Shown here piece after piece: positions 24,601-37,100 of a DNA stretch of 64,000 nucleotides. Each line of letters begins with the position of its first letter. Position 1 is the stretch's first letter. The DNA comes from Balanoglossus misakiensis (lineage: Eukaryota > Hemichordata), in contig CM082576.2 of the NCBI GenBank assembly GCA_040954595.2, forward strand, positions 6,510,001 through 6,574,000, given 5' to 3'. A program made the translations under genes and the position numbers. The notes beneath the pieces are model-generated. The model searched no databases. It was not told the origin of the DNA and worked only from the letters and a program-made list of their open reading frames with translations.

Positions 24601-25735
24601 CTGTTTTTGATCCAGGTAATATTTCTGTACTTGAAATTTTTTGGGGAGGATACCGATAGTGTTTACGTACCTTATTTTGACTTTCTTCAATTTTCCTCTG
24701 TTTTAGCGGCTCTCCAGGAATACATTCTTCTTTGCTGTCAGAACTCCAGCGGGGGTCTCATTGATAAACCCGGCAAGTAAGTTGACCTTGCTAACTGTAA
24801 CATCCCATTGATTTATTGATTTTCCCCCCTTTTCACTTTAACAGTGTTTCCTTTTATTACATAAAAGATTACCTTGACATGTCAACAGCAATACACAGGA
24901 CTGAAATGTTTTGCGTGTGAACAAACACTGTCCCTTTCACTCAAGTGTATGAAATGTTCAATGTTTAACGACCAGTCTCATTCTTAAAAAAAAACAGGAA
25001 CAATAAAGGTATTTTTAATTCCCAGGATCGTCTGACACATCAATGCATGACCAGTGCAATTTTATGGCCAGAATGTGAAAAAAGATGCACACTACAATAT
25101 CATAACACAACATTCAATTTTGTTTTGTCTGTTGAAAATATTGTAAGTAACATAACATTATGTTCAGTAAGGTAATTCAGGTGGATAATGTGTGATATGT
25201 TATTTTTTAACAAGTAAATCTTATGATTATTTAATTTTTTACAGGGCCAGGGATCATTATCACACGTGTTACACCCTCAGTGGTTTGTCAGTAGCTCAGC
25301 ATTTTTCTCATGGATCATTAGGTCATGAATTAGTTCTTGGTCATCCTGACAATGAACTGGTATGTTTATTCTCTCTTCCTTAAGTTCCCCCCCCCCCCCC
25401 AGTGATGATTGATGTTCGTCATGAAAATCCTGTGTGTAGTTGTGTCCTCGTGCAGATTAACAAGGAGCATCTACAGAGCCAGAACGTCGCACCAGTCAAC
25501 TTTAACAGACCGGAGAGTTTTGCAGTCTGCTAACAAGCAAAGTAACACCCCCTCTCAAACAAGAAAAACCACACAAAAAACAAGCAAGGAAATTAACCAC
25601 ATTTTGACATCTTTATTTTCACAGAGACGAATTCATCCACTATACAACATAGGACTGAAAGCAGCATTAGATGCACACAAACACTTTACATCTCTAGAAG
25701 TACCAGGTAGTCAAGAAAGTGCAAGTTCTGAGTAG
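21650..25735 (+). CDS. FNTB: FNTB: protein farnesyltransferase beta subunit
   Basis: Twelve exons: 21650-21745, 22365-22432, 22602-22766, 22883-22932, 23065-23161, 23254-23337, 23557-23643, 23854-23983, 24235-24409, 24707-24776, 25245-25359 and 25625-25735. They give 1248 bases, or 415 residues (human 437). FNTB pairs with FNTA to attach farnesyl to CaaX-box cysteines such as those of Ras and lamins, in the cytosol. Zinc ligands are D282 and C284 (LVDGCYSFW) and H347 (DHYHTCY). Substrate-pocket tryptophans are W87 and W91 (RPWLCYW). All are offset by 15 from the mammalian numbering. Prenyltransferase alpha-alpha repeats are visible as GGFAGGPGQ, GAFTMHEGG, GGFSGYPG, GGFQGRTNK and GGLIDKPGK. 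The N-terminus is shorter than in mammals and starts at the first ATG of an open exon. All catalytic residues are intact. Confidence 0.97.
24472..24545. repeat. inverted/direct repeat in FNTB intron 9, likely mobile-element remnant
   Basis: A direct repeat of TATTAAGGACA-type units is followed by a perfect 12-base inverted copy: arms 24488-24499 (CTATTAAGGACA) and 24519-24530 (TGTCCTTAATAG), with a 19-base loop. Such structure suggests a short nonautonomous element. The family is not identified with certainty. Confidence 0.45.
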
Positions 25736-26637
25736 ACAACAATGTATGAATCTTACAGTACAGTAGTAGAAAAAAAAATCCTTTTAATACACGCATAGCA
25801 AAAGCTAGAGATATGAACAAAACAGAATTTCTGTGATTGTAGCTGTATTTGACACACCAGTTCTTGAATGATAATCATCTCTTGTCTGCACATTTTCGCC
25901 AGTGTTCATATGTTAGTATACTTACCTCCCTTTGCTGTACTGAACTTCCACAAAAAGTTTACTTATTTAAAGAAATCTTCTATAAATAACTGTACATTAG
26001 AATAGTCTTTGAGACAGTCTTTGAGACAATCCATGTGAAACAGTGTTGAAGTCTTAAGTTTATGTGTGTCTGTTGTCTGTCCTATAAAGGTAATCTGAAA
26101 GAAAACCAGTGAATGTACAAACACACAGAAAAGTGAAACTAGTGGACAAAATGCCAAAAGTTATGAGAGTGGCATCCTACAAAGTGGGATCATCTGCATA
26201 ATTTAAAAAAAAATGTCAAGGTTATCAGGTAGCTATTTAGACAAACCCATTCATAATTTCTGCAGAACACAGAATAATGTGACTAGAGCGATCAGAATTG
26301 GCGCTCAGAGTTAGTAGATCCAAAATTAAACTTGTTACTAAATTCACATTTTCTTAAGCCATGAAAATGTGGATGTTTTTGAACTCGCTGTTGATCGACT
26401 GCATTTCTGCTGTTCAGTCAGTCTATGACAACTGACGCAATCACCTCTATGAATGCCAGATTCGGTCGAATTGAACCTTGAGAACTGCAGGAAGGAAAAG
26501 CTATTCCAACAAAAGAATTCACGCTGTCGGTCGCTGACACAATGTCAATGGTTCTCAAAACGATATTTCGCAGGAAGAATGTAATATCCTTTGTGTTTTC
26601 AATCTTGAGTGATTTTAATCATTTGTGTTTATGACAG

Positions 26638-26771
26638 CCACACAAGAAAAAAACGCCACCAAATGCACAAAGTTTACTTGTACTACAAAGGATGGCTACC
26701 GACATGTTTGGAGAATCCAGCCCCTTGAGATCGTGCCTCAGCTGGGTCTCCCTGGTGTTATCCAGGTTTGA
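26638..26771 (+). other. possible alternative last exon of FNTB or small ORF
   Basis: After TTTATGACAG (26637) the frame reads TQEKNATKCTKFTCTTKDGY and on to a TGA at 26769-26771. AATAAA follows 34 bases later. The same frame opens with an ATG at 26631, giving a 46-residue ORF if read alone. Entry is phase 1. An internal CAG|GTAGTC in the last FNTB exon would also leave in phase 1, so an alternative FNTB C-terminus is possible. No family similarity is recognised, and the frame could be UTR. Confidence 0.25.
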
Positions 26772-26804
26772 ATGTAAATTACCTCGGCGGTAATGGTTGT
26801 CCTC

Positions 26805-26810
26805 AATAAA
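26805..26810 (+). terminator. candidate polyadenylation signal of FNTB
   Basis: AATAAA in TCCTCAATAAAACC, 1.07 kb after the FNTB stop. It is the best-looking signal between FNTB and the opposite-strand MAX exons. Confidence 0.5.
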
Positions 26811-26830
26811 ACCATGTCTACTCTTTCCGT

Positions 26831-28174
26831 ATGGGACAGCCTTGTTGTGTGTGGCATGTTATAGCTTGCAAGTTGCAGTGCATTGCCCCTATGGGCTATA
26901 TTGAGTAGCCCCCTACAGGAGGTTAAAGGTCACCCTTGTAGCCCTTCAACCATTCCTCCTACACACATGCATCTCACGCTGGCAAGTTTTCATGCATACC
27001 CCAATTCAGGCTTGTAGGCAGTGTTGGTGCAGCCCCCTCTCCTAAATTAAATTATACAATGTAGCTTTGTGGACCGACAAAAAGGCTAAGACATGTTGAA
27101 AACTACGCCCCACCCCACTCCACCCCTTCAACATGTATCCTGGAGTGTCTAAGTGATAAACCTGATATTTGTTGGAAAGCATGGTCAGTATCAAGTCGAA
27201 CAAAGTGCAGTTACTAGTATGTGTTTACAGGAAAAATGAATTTTGTAAATGACACTACATGCATGTATTAACATTTCATGCAGTTTTGCATAGACCGACA
27301 TATTTTCCGCATCATGCCTTTCCCAATATTGAGGTGTGTGAGCACTTCTAATGACAACTCCATAAGTAAATATTGATTTATCAAGCTTTTCAAATTTTGT
27401 CATGTCATGTCATGCACAAGCCCCAATGTTATGTCAGCTTTTTATTACATTTTATTGGTCTATGCGCTGACAGCATTTGTCACTGTGACTATTTATGTTT
27501 TTCATACCAGGTCTTTTGTTTTGTAGTGTTGTTTTTTTTCTATTTGCAAAAGTAAACAGGCCCTTCACCAATTGGTCTACCTTAATAAATCAAATATTTT
27601 TATAACTGGAGTACACATCAGATGACAACCACACTTAGTCATGATCAAAACAGTATCATCACCGTATCATGCACGCACGCACACACACAAATGGACAGAC
27701 AAAAATGTAATTGACCAATACAGGTTTTATTTCACAAGTATGTACAGGAGGAGGGGCACAGTGCAATGGCAAAAAATACACATAGACCAGAGACACCAAT
27801 GCTGTGTGATTCCTACACTATCATTTGTGAACACACACACAGAGACTGAGTATTAGCACTTCAATCAGTACGCTCCAACGGAGAAAAGTCAATTCTGAGA
27901 ACGGAAGCGTCCTGCTTTAATATATAGATATGATCACCAACTTACAAATTCTGAAAAAAAAAATACACCCACTGGAATATTCTGTCTGTATTACTTACTA
28001 TACTCCACAAATTGTTACGTTTTCTCGCCGGTTTACAAACACTCGTCAGCGTACCTTTCACACTCATACATTTATGTATAACACCAGAGAGCCATTCTGC
28101 CCAGATTTCTATACTCTAGCTCTATATTATCTTATATTGGTTTGTTTGGAATGACTGAATTGTTTTGGCACAAT
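26831..28174. other. convergent FNTB/MAX intergenic region
   Basis: No coding exon is supported. It contains simple CA-rich stretches near 27670 and 27830. On the - strand it has AATAAA at 27731-27726, which could serve the candidate MAX exon upstream. Confidence 0.45.
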
Positions 28175-28347
28175 CTATCGCAGCCATCTGAAGCGGTATG
28201 CTTTTGATGAAGGCACCGACGATGTCTTTGCGGCTGCGTCTGTTCTTAATCTCTCTACACCCTCAACTATGTCCTCGAAAAGTTTCAACAGATGCATAAA
28301 AAGCAGCCCAAGAGTGGCCAAGCAATCTTGGGGTGATCTGCCCACGA
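28175..28347 (-). other. MAX: candidate alternative 3'-terminal exon of MAX
   Basis: On the - strand, TGTATTTTCAG is followed by a frame of 56 residues and TAG: VGRSPQDCLATLGLLFMHLL, then KLFEDIVEGVERLRTD and a basic end. Entry is phase 1, exactly what MAX exon 32940-33063 supplies (A plus TC gives Ile, as the usual last exon also does). It would replace the end of the zipper and the C-terminus with a Leu-rich helix. AATAAA lies about 450 bases downstream. The phase match has a one-in-three chance of being accidental, and no homologue is recalled. Confidence 0.3.
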
Positions 28348-28349
28348 CT

Positions 28350-31154
28350 GAAAATACAGAAGTTAGGAGAGGAAAAAAACATTCGGGAGAATAGCACAAC
28401 TGCAAATACGTCTGCATCAAATGATATTGGAGAAATTTGCAGAGCAACTTAAACTGTCCACAACTGTCAAAGAGAGACAGGGGACCGACCTCGGGGAAAT
28501 TACATTTCATAGTCAATATACTGATTAGTAATTGAATCAATGCAGCGAACAAAAAAAAAAGAAAAATCTTGGATCTAGCCAAACCAAAAACATGGACATG
28601 GATTTAAAATCACATCTGAAGACAAGACTAACAGAGAAATTACAATGGTGCTGTCTAGATTAACACACTTTATAAATTTTTCCACATATGACACAGTACT
28701 TTGATATGAAAAAAAAAATCCATTTCACATTGACATGTAAATATATAAATTACTACACAAAAAAACAGTCCATGCATGCAAGATGATCCTCAATAGCTAT
28801 TAACACATTTTGAGAAAACCTTCGCATCTTTTATGGACCACTGAGAAAAGCTCTCTGTCTGACTGGTTTTTGCCCACGACCTCTAAAGCACTTCACATCA
28901 AAGTGGAGAAAAAGAAAGACACCAATTTGGGCTTGGCATTTCTGCAACCGAGTCATATTGGCATCACAAATGGCCATCCATTAATGTGAAAGTCATTCAC
29001 CTTAGTTTTTATATAGCAGTGATGACACCGTCATGTCCACACAAATCATATGGACCGTTTACTACAGAACATAGTGGCTTTCTGCATAGTCACTTGATGT
29101 TTTTCTGTTTTTATTTTTTTCACAAAGCCTTTTCAGGGACTGATCACTGATCCACAAAGAAATGGCATCTGTAATCTTGGAAGCCTGGAACTATCCTTGG
29201 ACGCTGTAAAATCCCAAATGAGGGCATCTGTTGGGATTAACTGAAGCATTTCCACTCTCAATTAAACATCATTACGCGTGGGAACTCAAATCTGCCATGG
29301 ACACCGCGCATACCAGTGGAGTTTGCGAGCTACTTGATAACGTGGGGCCAACTGTAGATGGCAAGAGAGGTTGTCCTCAATATGCAGATATTTGAGGTGT
29401 TTCAACCATCACATGGAAAACAGGGTCACACTCATGCATAGTTGCATGGATTGGAAGTTTCAGAACACTTGTAGGCCCATACATATCCCTTGTCTTCCCA
29501 GTCTGGCTAACACGTTATCAATTATGTTGCCAAACCATGGTTTACGTCATTTGGCAAGTGTAACCTTTTCAACTGTAATTCTGGAATCAAAGGCCTTTAT
29601 TTTCCATACACACAATAGGAGAAGACCTTTGATTCTGCTTGTTTTATAAAAACAAATACAAATGTTACTTATTCATTCTGGCCAATAAAATCTTAATAAT
29701 ACTGCGTCCAAATAACATTTTCCTCTCTAAATGGTGCAAAATTCGTGTTTAAGAGACCTATATGTAGATGTATTTATAAACTGTTTTCAGGGACATTTTA
29801 CAATGTATATTTTTGTTTCAGACAATCGTTAGCAAACATTAAATGGTCCTGTCATTTATCATACTATCATTTCTTCACCAGCTTCTCTCATGAAAGGCTC
29901 ATTCTGTGATGTACTGCAAGTGACATGTCCAGATATCAATGATCAAATTTATTTGATGTGCACAGTCTAAAAATTCCAGTAGTAATGTGAACTTGACGTT
30001 CCCTGTGCAATCATGCCACTGGATACATGCATTTGTGACAGAGGACCTTCGCAAGTCAAGAAGTCAACAGCTAGTGCATTTAGAATATTTGACCTTGACC
30101 AGAGCCGGCAGACACTGTGGCTATTGATTTCAGGCAATTAAACAAGGTCATTGGTTTAGAATGACGTCATCCACATCCACGCCAGTGAACTTCAACCATT
30201 TTTGGACATTGAGGATTCTGGTTTAGAAAAGTGAGTGTGTGATAAACACGTGACTTCTGTCTGAAATACATTGGGACGTGGTTGTGCTGAACCCGATTGT
30301 CATTAAAAATTAAACTTTTTTCTTGTTACATGCACTGGGATATTACTATTAATGGGGATGTAAATTGTTGTCCCCCAAGTACAGTACTGGGAATCACTGC
30401 AGTACAAGATTCACTTGCAAACTGCTACTGACATGATGAGATTTGTATAGGACGCCCAACCATTCACCGTTCGTTGTGCGCATCTGCTACCGGCAATGAC
30501 AAAAATCTACATTTTCAGACAACAGTTATAACCCAACGTGACTGAATGATATAAACACATTTTATGTTTGCTGCTTGATTTGAACCGCTGACATACAGCA
30601 AGGAAAATTTTTACTGTCTAGTTTTGAAGGCCATTTTTCTCGAAACAAGTCCTGCCGTTTTCACACTTCTCAAAATAGTCAACTTCTCTCTCCATAGAAG
30701 AAAATTTAGCGCATAAGAGATCAACTGATCATTCTTCTTATGATGAGAAATTTTTTTTAAGCTCTCTCATTTTCAATGTCATTAAAAGAAATTATTTCAA
30801 CTTTATTTTTTAAAATCTGAGGTATGAAAACAAAAACAAATTATATTTAGGGAATGTTTTCTCATTTAATCTGAGGATAAATTGCTTTGCTCCTGCTTCG
30901 AGATACCACAAAAAATACGACAAACCCTCCCCTTGTACAATACTCCCCTTGTATTGACGCATCACATGTCCACCATCTAGTCATGCATAAAGGAAATTTT
31001 TTTCTCTCTCTATCGAAACAAAAGCTATTCTCCATGCATTGAAACAAAAGAGGATTTGTCTTAACATTTTTTGCAACGTATTTCTTGTATTTTTTTTAAG
31101 TTTTTTAAGATAAAAAGTTAATTTTGGCTGTGGTGTTGATCTTGCACATCACAG
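28350..31154. other. MAX 3'UTR and downstream noncoding DNA
   Basis: No exon was recognised apart from the candidate at 28175-28347. AATAAA for the MAX strand lies at 30807-30802, about 350 bases past the usual stop. A full palindromic CRE-like TGACGTCA is at 30162-30169. Confidence 0.45.
30802..30807 (-). terminator. candidate polyadenylation signal of MAX
   Basis: TTTATT on the + strand (AATAAA on -), first good signal after the MAX stop at 31155, in a T-rich context. Confidence 0.4.
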
Positions 31155-34100
31155 CTAACTCTTCCCTGCTGTCAATGTATTCTGTAGCTGTATCGAGGTC
31201 TTCAAGCGTTTACGCCTTCCCTGAGAATTTGTTCCTTCCGAGGAGTCTGAATCTGAACCTGAACCGCCGTCGAAGGCCGACACGGGCCCTCCTTTGGGAT
31301 TTTTGAACAGCGGCGTACCATCCACATCCACAAATAACGACGGATCGTAGTTGCCTGTCGCTTTCGCTTTTTCTAAGGCATTAACTGAAACGAAGATGAG
31401 AGATTATGATGAAGGTTGGAGGCACAAACAGGTCAAGCTGATTCAGGGTGATGACCCCCCCCCCCCCGTCCCGTATGCATTTCCCTTTGCAAAGTATGGT
31501 ACAGTGTAGAATGAACACCCCCCCCCCACACACACATACACGCACACCCCAATACAATAACCTATCATCTAGCTATGGTATTAATGGATTGCCTAGATAC
31601 AGCAAGTGACGGCATGCATTTTTGTTCAGAAAACAGTAATTATGCAAATAGTTAGCCATACGGACTGTTATATACAATGTTGAATGCATGAACATTCGCC
31701 AGGAATAATAACAGAGAGCAGAATAGACAAGAATGTCATTCATACCTACAAAAACACTAAAAATACATACATCAATCACAGCGTAGAGCTACATTGTACT
31801 ACCGGTACCACTGAATTCAATTGCATTGTTTACATCACTAATTTGGAAAACAGCTCCATCCTGTTGTTTTGTGGGGTTAGACATAATGAGATCAGCCATC
31901 GTGCCAAGGATGGGACGATTTTTTTCTGTACACAATACCAGCTCGATCCCCATGTGCTAATTATGGACCACTTATTAACATTTCATTTGTGCTCCATGAT
32001 CCTGAAATTCGTTTGGCAGACACACTCTCAGCCCTACTGCCATTGTTTCAAGAACTAATGAAACTGTTGCATAACTGTCCAAGGACAATGTGTATTGTGA
32101 TCCTGTCTATGAAAGCCACATGTCATGAAAACAGTCTGTGTCCACATGTATTATCGTCTCCTTGACCACACACACCAACAGGCATTGCAATCCACATTAA
32201 TCATGAAGGTGTCACATTGGCAGTAGATTTTTGGATAACTGACATGCAAGATCTCAGTTATAAACTGATGGCCATTACAGTAAAAAAAAACATGTTTAGA
32301 TTTTCAAGAATTTCATCCTGGACTGTTTGTACACATTGATGCTAACCCTGGCTGCATTGAAAGTGTAGTGTTTACAGTAATTGGTCTACCTAACTTTGAA
32401 GCTTTTGGTAAATACTCTGGCAGGTTTCTTTATAAGGCATTGGTTGTGAAGACTGAACCAGACCGACCTTGCTAAGAAGTGTTTAGTGGGATGATTGACA
32501 TTCTAAACTCAGAAGTTAAACAATATTATCTGATAATGCACAAGTGCTCAAGTCACATTATCCTCTCACCAACAACAAATTCAGAGGGTCGATTATCTCC
32601 GACAGAATGCTGGTGGAGACACTATAGCCACTATCAAATTCGAAACACTTTAAAAAACCCTGGTCCACCTCTGCAATTACTGACAAAGGAGCAGGCATTT
32701 ACTGAATTATAAGGCAATGACATGGGTAATGGATTAGTATTTGCATAAGAGCCAGTCTATGAGAGTTTATACAATAATACCCTTGGTAGTTAGGGGGGGG
32801 GGGGGGGGGGGCTCATCAATAACGTGTACTGTACACTGCCCTATTATAAAGAAAAAATATGCTCATGAGCATTTTAGTGACCTATCAGTTTCAAAAGACA
32901 GAAATAGCACTGAGTAACAAAAACGAACTCTTCACTCACTTTGTTTGTCGAGGGTTTCGTTTTGTTTCTTGAGATCATCAATATCATTTTGATGAGCGTT
33001 GTTCTTGCGCCTCATGAACTGGATGTAGTCTGTTGCCTTGTTTAAAATTTGAGCCCTTGATGCCTGGAAATAGAAGCACATTTATTTGAGTTTGAGATCA
33101 GATAAACGACACAACTGTGGCAAATGTCAGCGGAAATATGTCTGTGAGACACGGCGAAACTACTGTCATGACGTCAACGTTATAGTTGGCAGTATGAGGT
33201 TTACACTCAGTCTGGTAAAACCATATGTCACTTGTTGAGGTCAATGACTGTGGGCGGGGCGCCACTGTTTCATCATATGTTCTGGTCTACTTTTTTGTAC
33301 AGTCCTGTGCATTCCGTAATATTTCAAAAAGATTAACGTCATCAGTCACTAGGATGATTCCCTGTTAAATATGGGAATTTCACACTTTGAAATGCTGGTT
33401 TAATTAATAACAAAAGCCTGGGCATATCAGGCAGACAATGCGACCTATATCAAGGTGACTTGAATTGTCAGGTTTCCATTGTTAAATGTTGGTTGTAGGT
33501 CATGGGTTTTAACCTTCCCATCCCATTGAACACGTCTGCATTTTGTGATCGTGTCATATCAAACAATGCCCTACAGTGAAAGAAAAATAGTACCGTCAGA
33601 AGCCCAGGTCTTGATCTATTGGCTTTGTATCCAGCAATGTATAGATCTGAGTCGATCATTTTGCAAAAATGAGGGATTGTCTGATTTGCTCCGAGTATGG
33701 AAACTTGTCACAGAAAGAAACATACATTTTGTAACTTTAGAAAATAAAAGCTGTTGTGGAGCTGGCTACACTTTAAAATAGCAAAAGCCTGTTGCTATCT
33801 GGATGCATTATACAAAATCTCCATTTTATGGCCCTCAGCCCCTGTATATTTCCTTTGATGTATAGACAAGGGACTGAACAACCTTTTTATGGGAGACTGA
33901 GGTCATGAGGTACTTTACTGTGTTGAATGACAGAGTACTGGAACTACATCTGGGTGGAGGGGAAAACATGCATAGCAGGGGGGGGGGGGTAGATAAGTTC
34001 AATGTAGGACGTGTTGGTCTTATGCTTTTACATAATATACCAAAATGACATGCTGACTCAGTAAAACTGTAAGAATTAAAGTCTGACTCCAGCGACCGAC

Positions 34101-37100
34101 TAGGAAATGACTGTCTGAACTACGTGTAGAACTCAGTGACGATATTTAAATCCCTGGTTTGAAAACAGAATACAAGAATTAAAGTACATGTACACGATTA
34201 TAAATGCACATGCACCATGTTCTTCTAGGCTTTCAAACACTATGCAACTATGGCGTAAATGGCTTTCTCTTAAATCACACATCTAAATCGGTAATCTATG
34301 AAATTCCAGTGTTACTGTCGAATCTGGAAATGACATAAGTGAAGCATACAATTTGGCAGGGACTTCATCAAATTGTCAATTATTTTGATAAAAGTTGGTT
34401 TACAGTGTCTGTGTGCTTGTGACCTGTGATTAGAATTTTGTAAAGATGCCAGGACATCCAAAAAAATCTGATCTGTCGTTCACAAAAATGTGACTTTATT
34501 TGAATACAACAGAGCATGATTACGGTGAATTCAAACGACTTGAAAAGAAATTAAATGAACCAGAACATAGTTTATTGTCATGGATTTGGGATGTTGTGAT
34601 GCTCGATCTACACTGAGTGGGACAAGATAACTGATGTCTAAATTAGGCAACGGCAGAGTGTTATTGTATGTAAAATAAAAGCAGCTGATCTTTGACAGCC
34701 ATTGCCCAGTGTTGCATCAATGCCAAACCGCTTACCGGTACTTGTGGGGTAAGCCAGTGCACGCCATCATTGTCCTTCCATCCCGGCGAAAAAGGACTGA
34801 TTAGCATAAACTGATTATTACCAGCTACCGGATAACTTCATAATGCTTTGAATGAACACAAGGTCATCGAAAAATTTCTTGATTCTAGGTCACAGAGTAC
34901 AGAGCACCTAGGAAACCGCAGACCGTAATAGCAAATGTCCCAGACGTTCTGCATTTTTTATAATCCTCACAAACACTGATGATTCATTTGAAAATGTCTG
35001 TTTACATTCCATGCTAGAATGACAACTGTAATGGCTTTCTGGTTAAGTTTACAGGATTTGAGGAATGCTGAGAATTGCAACAACAACAAAACTGCATGAA
35101 TCGACCAGCATGCCCACCAAAAGGTATATAACGCCTTACATTTCGAAGCGACCCTTAATGAAGGCTGGCCTATTATGGTAATGGCACTTTGCCATTCACC
35201 ATTGTAAACTTAGAAATGACCACATTTGCTATTTACATAACGTGAGTGACACACCGTCTATTACATTGCAACAAATTTCTGTTCGTCTGTTCCGTTGCTG
35301 CTTTTCTTGAATTGAGCCAAAAAATTCTAAATGTTAATTGAGTAGGGCATAAACACCAGGTCAATGGTGAGGTCATTTCTACTCCGCACAACAGTCACTC
35401 TTGAAAGCTGACAAGGTCAGGCTCCCCACCAGAGATATCAAGTCAGCGAGCAAAGAACGCATTTTTTCCCATTTCTGTGAATTAAAATTGTTTTCTACTG
35501 TTGCCAGCAATGAGAGACTTAAATCTAACGACTGAACCAATTTCAGAACAATGGGTTGTGGAAAGCCCTCAGGCCTTTAAAAAAATAATTTCACTTATCA
35601 AGCTCCTGGGGCTGCAGTATCACACAGCTGCAAGCCGGACAAACAGGATCTGGATTGTTTCAATGCAAATTCTGACCCCTACAAATTTGGTCTATAACTG
35701 ATTTGGGCAACTCTTTCTTCTAAAGTGGCCTTCAATAAACATCAATCACCCTGACAACCTAATATACCATATTAAAATTTAATATATAGGTTGTAAGTAT
35801 CTTGTTTCAAATATAGATCTGTATATTAAACTTCAGTCCACCCCTTCGCGTCCATGTTTTTTGCTCCACCCCATTATTTTCATGGTATAGTTGGATATCT
35901 GGAAGTTAGCGCCAAAGGGCAAAACTACCAACACAAAGTTACATCACTACATTATCACAATCTAATACTGCTACCAAACAAATCAGAAATAAACATGACA
36001 AAAGCTCAGTATAAATTAAAAACATGCATGTAGCTAACAGCTGCATAGTTAATTGTGATCTGTTAGTAATTGGCAATCAATGGCCTCCATTTGAAAAGTG
36101 GCAGGTACACATGTTAAATACACCAAGGCTGCATAAAATGCAATTTGAAGTGAAATTTCTGTGACCTGCGACGTTATACCAAAATTATGCGTAATAATTT
36201 GCAAGGTGATCTAATAAGAACGCATTTGTTTACTAAACATTAAAACATTAACAGCTGGTCAAAAAAATTCGGGTATTTAATGAAGAACTAAAAAACAAAC
36301 TGCATTTTACTTCTGTCAGATGTGTACTACAAAATGTATTATACTGCACATGTATAGAATGACTAAGACCTGTGCACAAGACAAATGCCCTTAATAAATT
36401 AGTCATCCCCATAACAAAGTTAATGATATTTTGTGTCTATTACATAACTGCAACAATATGACATTGTTAAGATTGGTTAAAAAAATCATTAAAATTAAGT
36501 CACCATGACTACTAACGTTTCACTCTGGCAGATTGTGTCAAGGGAGCTAGGGTTTGTTACCAAGGTTACCTTTGTATATCAATTATGCACAGTTATATAT
36601 AACAGTCAGTAGAAATGTCATCAGGGTCCCAAACCATTTACCAATGTTTCCCAATCTTTAGTAAAAGCACAGCCATTATACATCAACCATGTCAGATGAA
36701 GTTGTTCGTTGTTAAAAGTAATGGTTGACGTTCTGGCACACAGAGTGAATTTAACACGCTCATCCATATGCTTTATCAAATAATGTTGTTTTCATGGCAT
36801 TCAGAGATATAAAAAGTTGTGAATTTCATCGCAAAATTCAATATACTGTGAATAAGCAGAACTGGTTTGCTTTTTTTGGTTATGTATGTTTGTTCAGAAA
36901 AAAATGTTATGGGCATGTAGATAGTGTTAACGAGTTTGTCTGACAAATCATACTGATCTGCATGTGTCCACAAATATTAGTAAAAAACAAATTCAACAAA
37001 GTTGCTGGATAAAATGTATTGAATTAATATTTTCCTAAAAATGTAAACAGCTTGTCTGAAACTGTAAAATATTACAATGTGCTCTGCTACAAACTCAACA

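Larger units (their letters stand above)
25736..26830 (+). other. FNTB: 3'UTR/3' flank of FNTB
   Basis: This is sequence after the FNTB stop with no repeat of note. The clearest signal is AATAAA at 26805-26810. It also contains the exon-like block at 26638-26771, listed separately. Confidence 0.5.

Noticed and set aside
26930-26942. AGGTTAAAGGTCA, a DR1-like site downstream of FNTB
   Set aside because: Imperfect half-site and no supporting context; expected by chance in 64 kb.
28175-28582. 135-codon reverse frame read as one gene with a signal-like start
   Set aside because: It opens with TTG, not ATG, and the acceptor at 28348 explains only its 3' part; kept only as a candidate exon.
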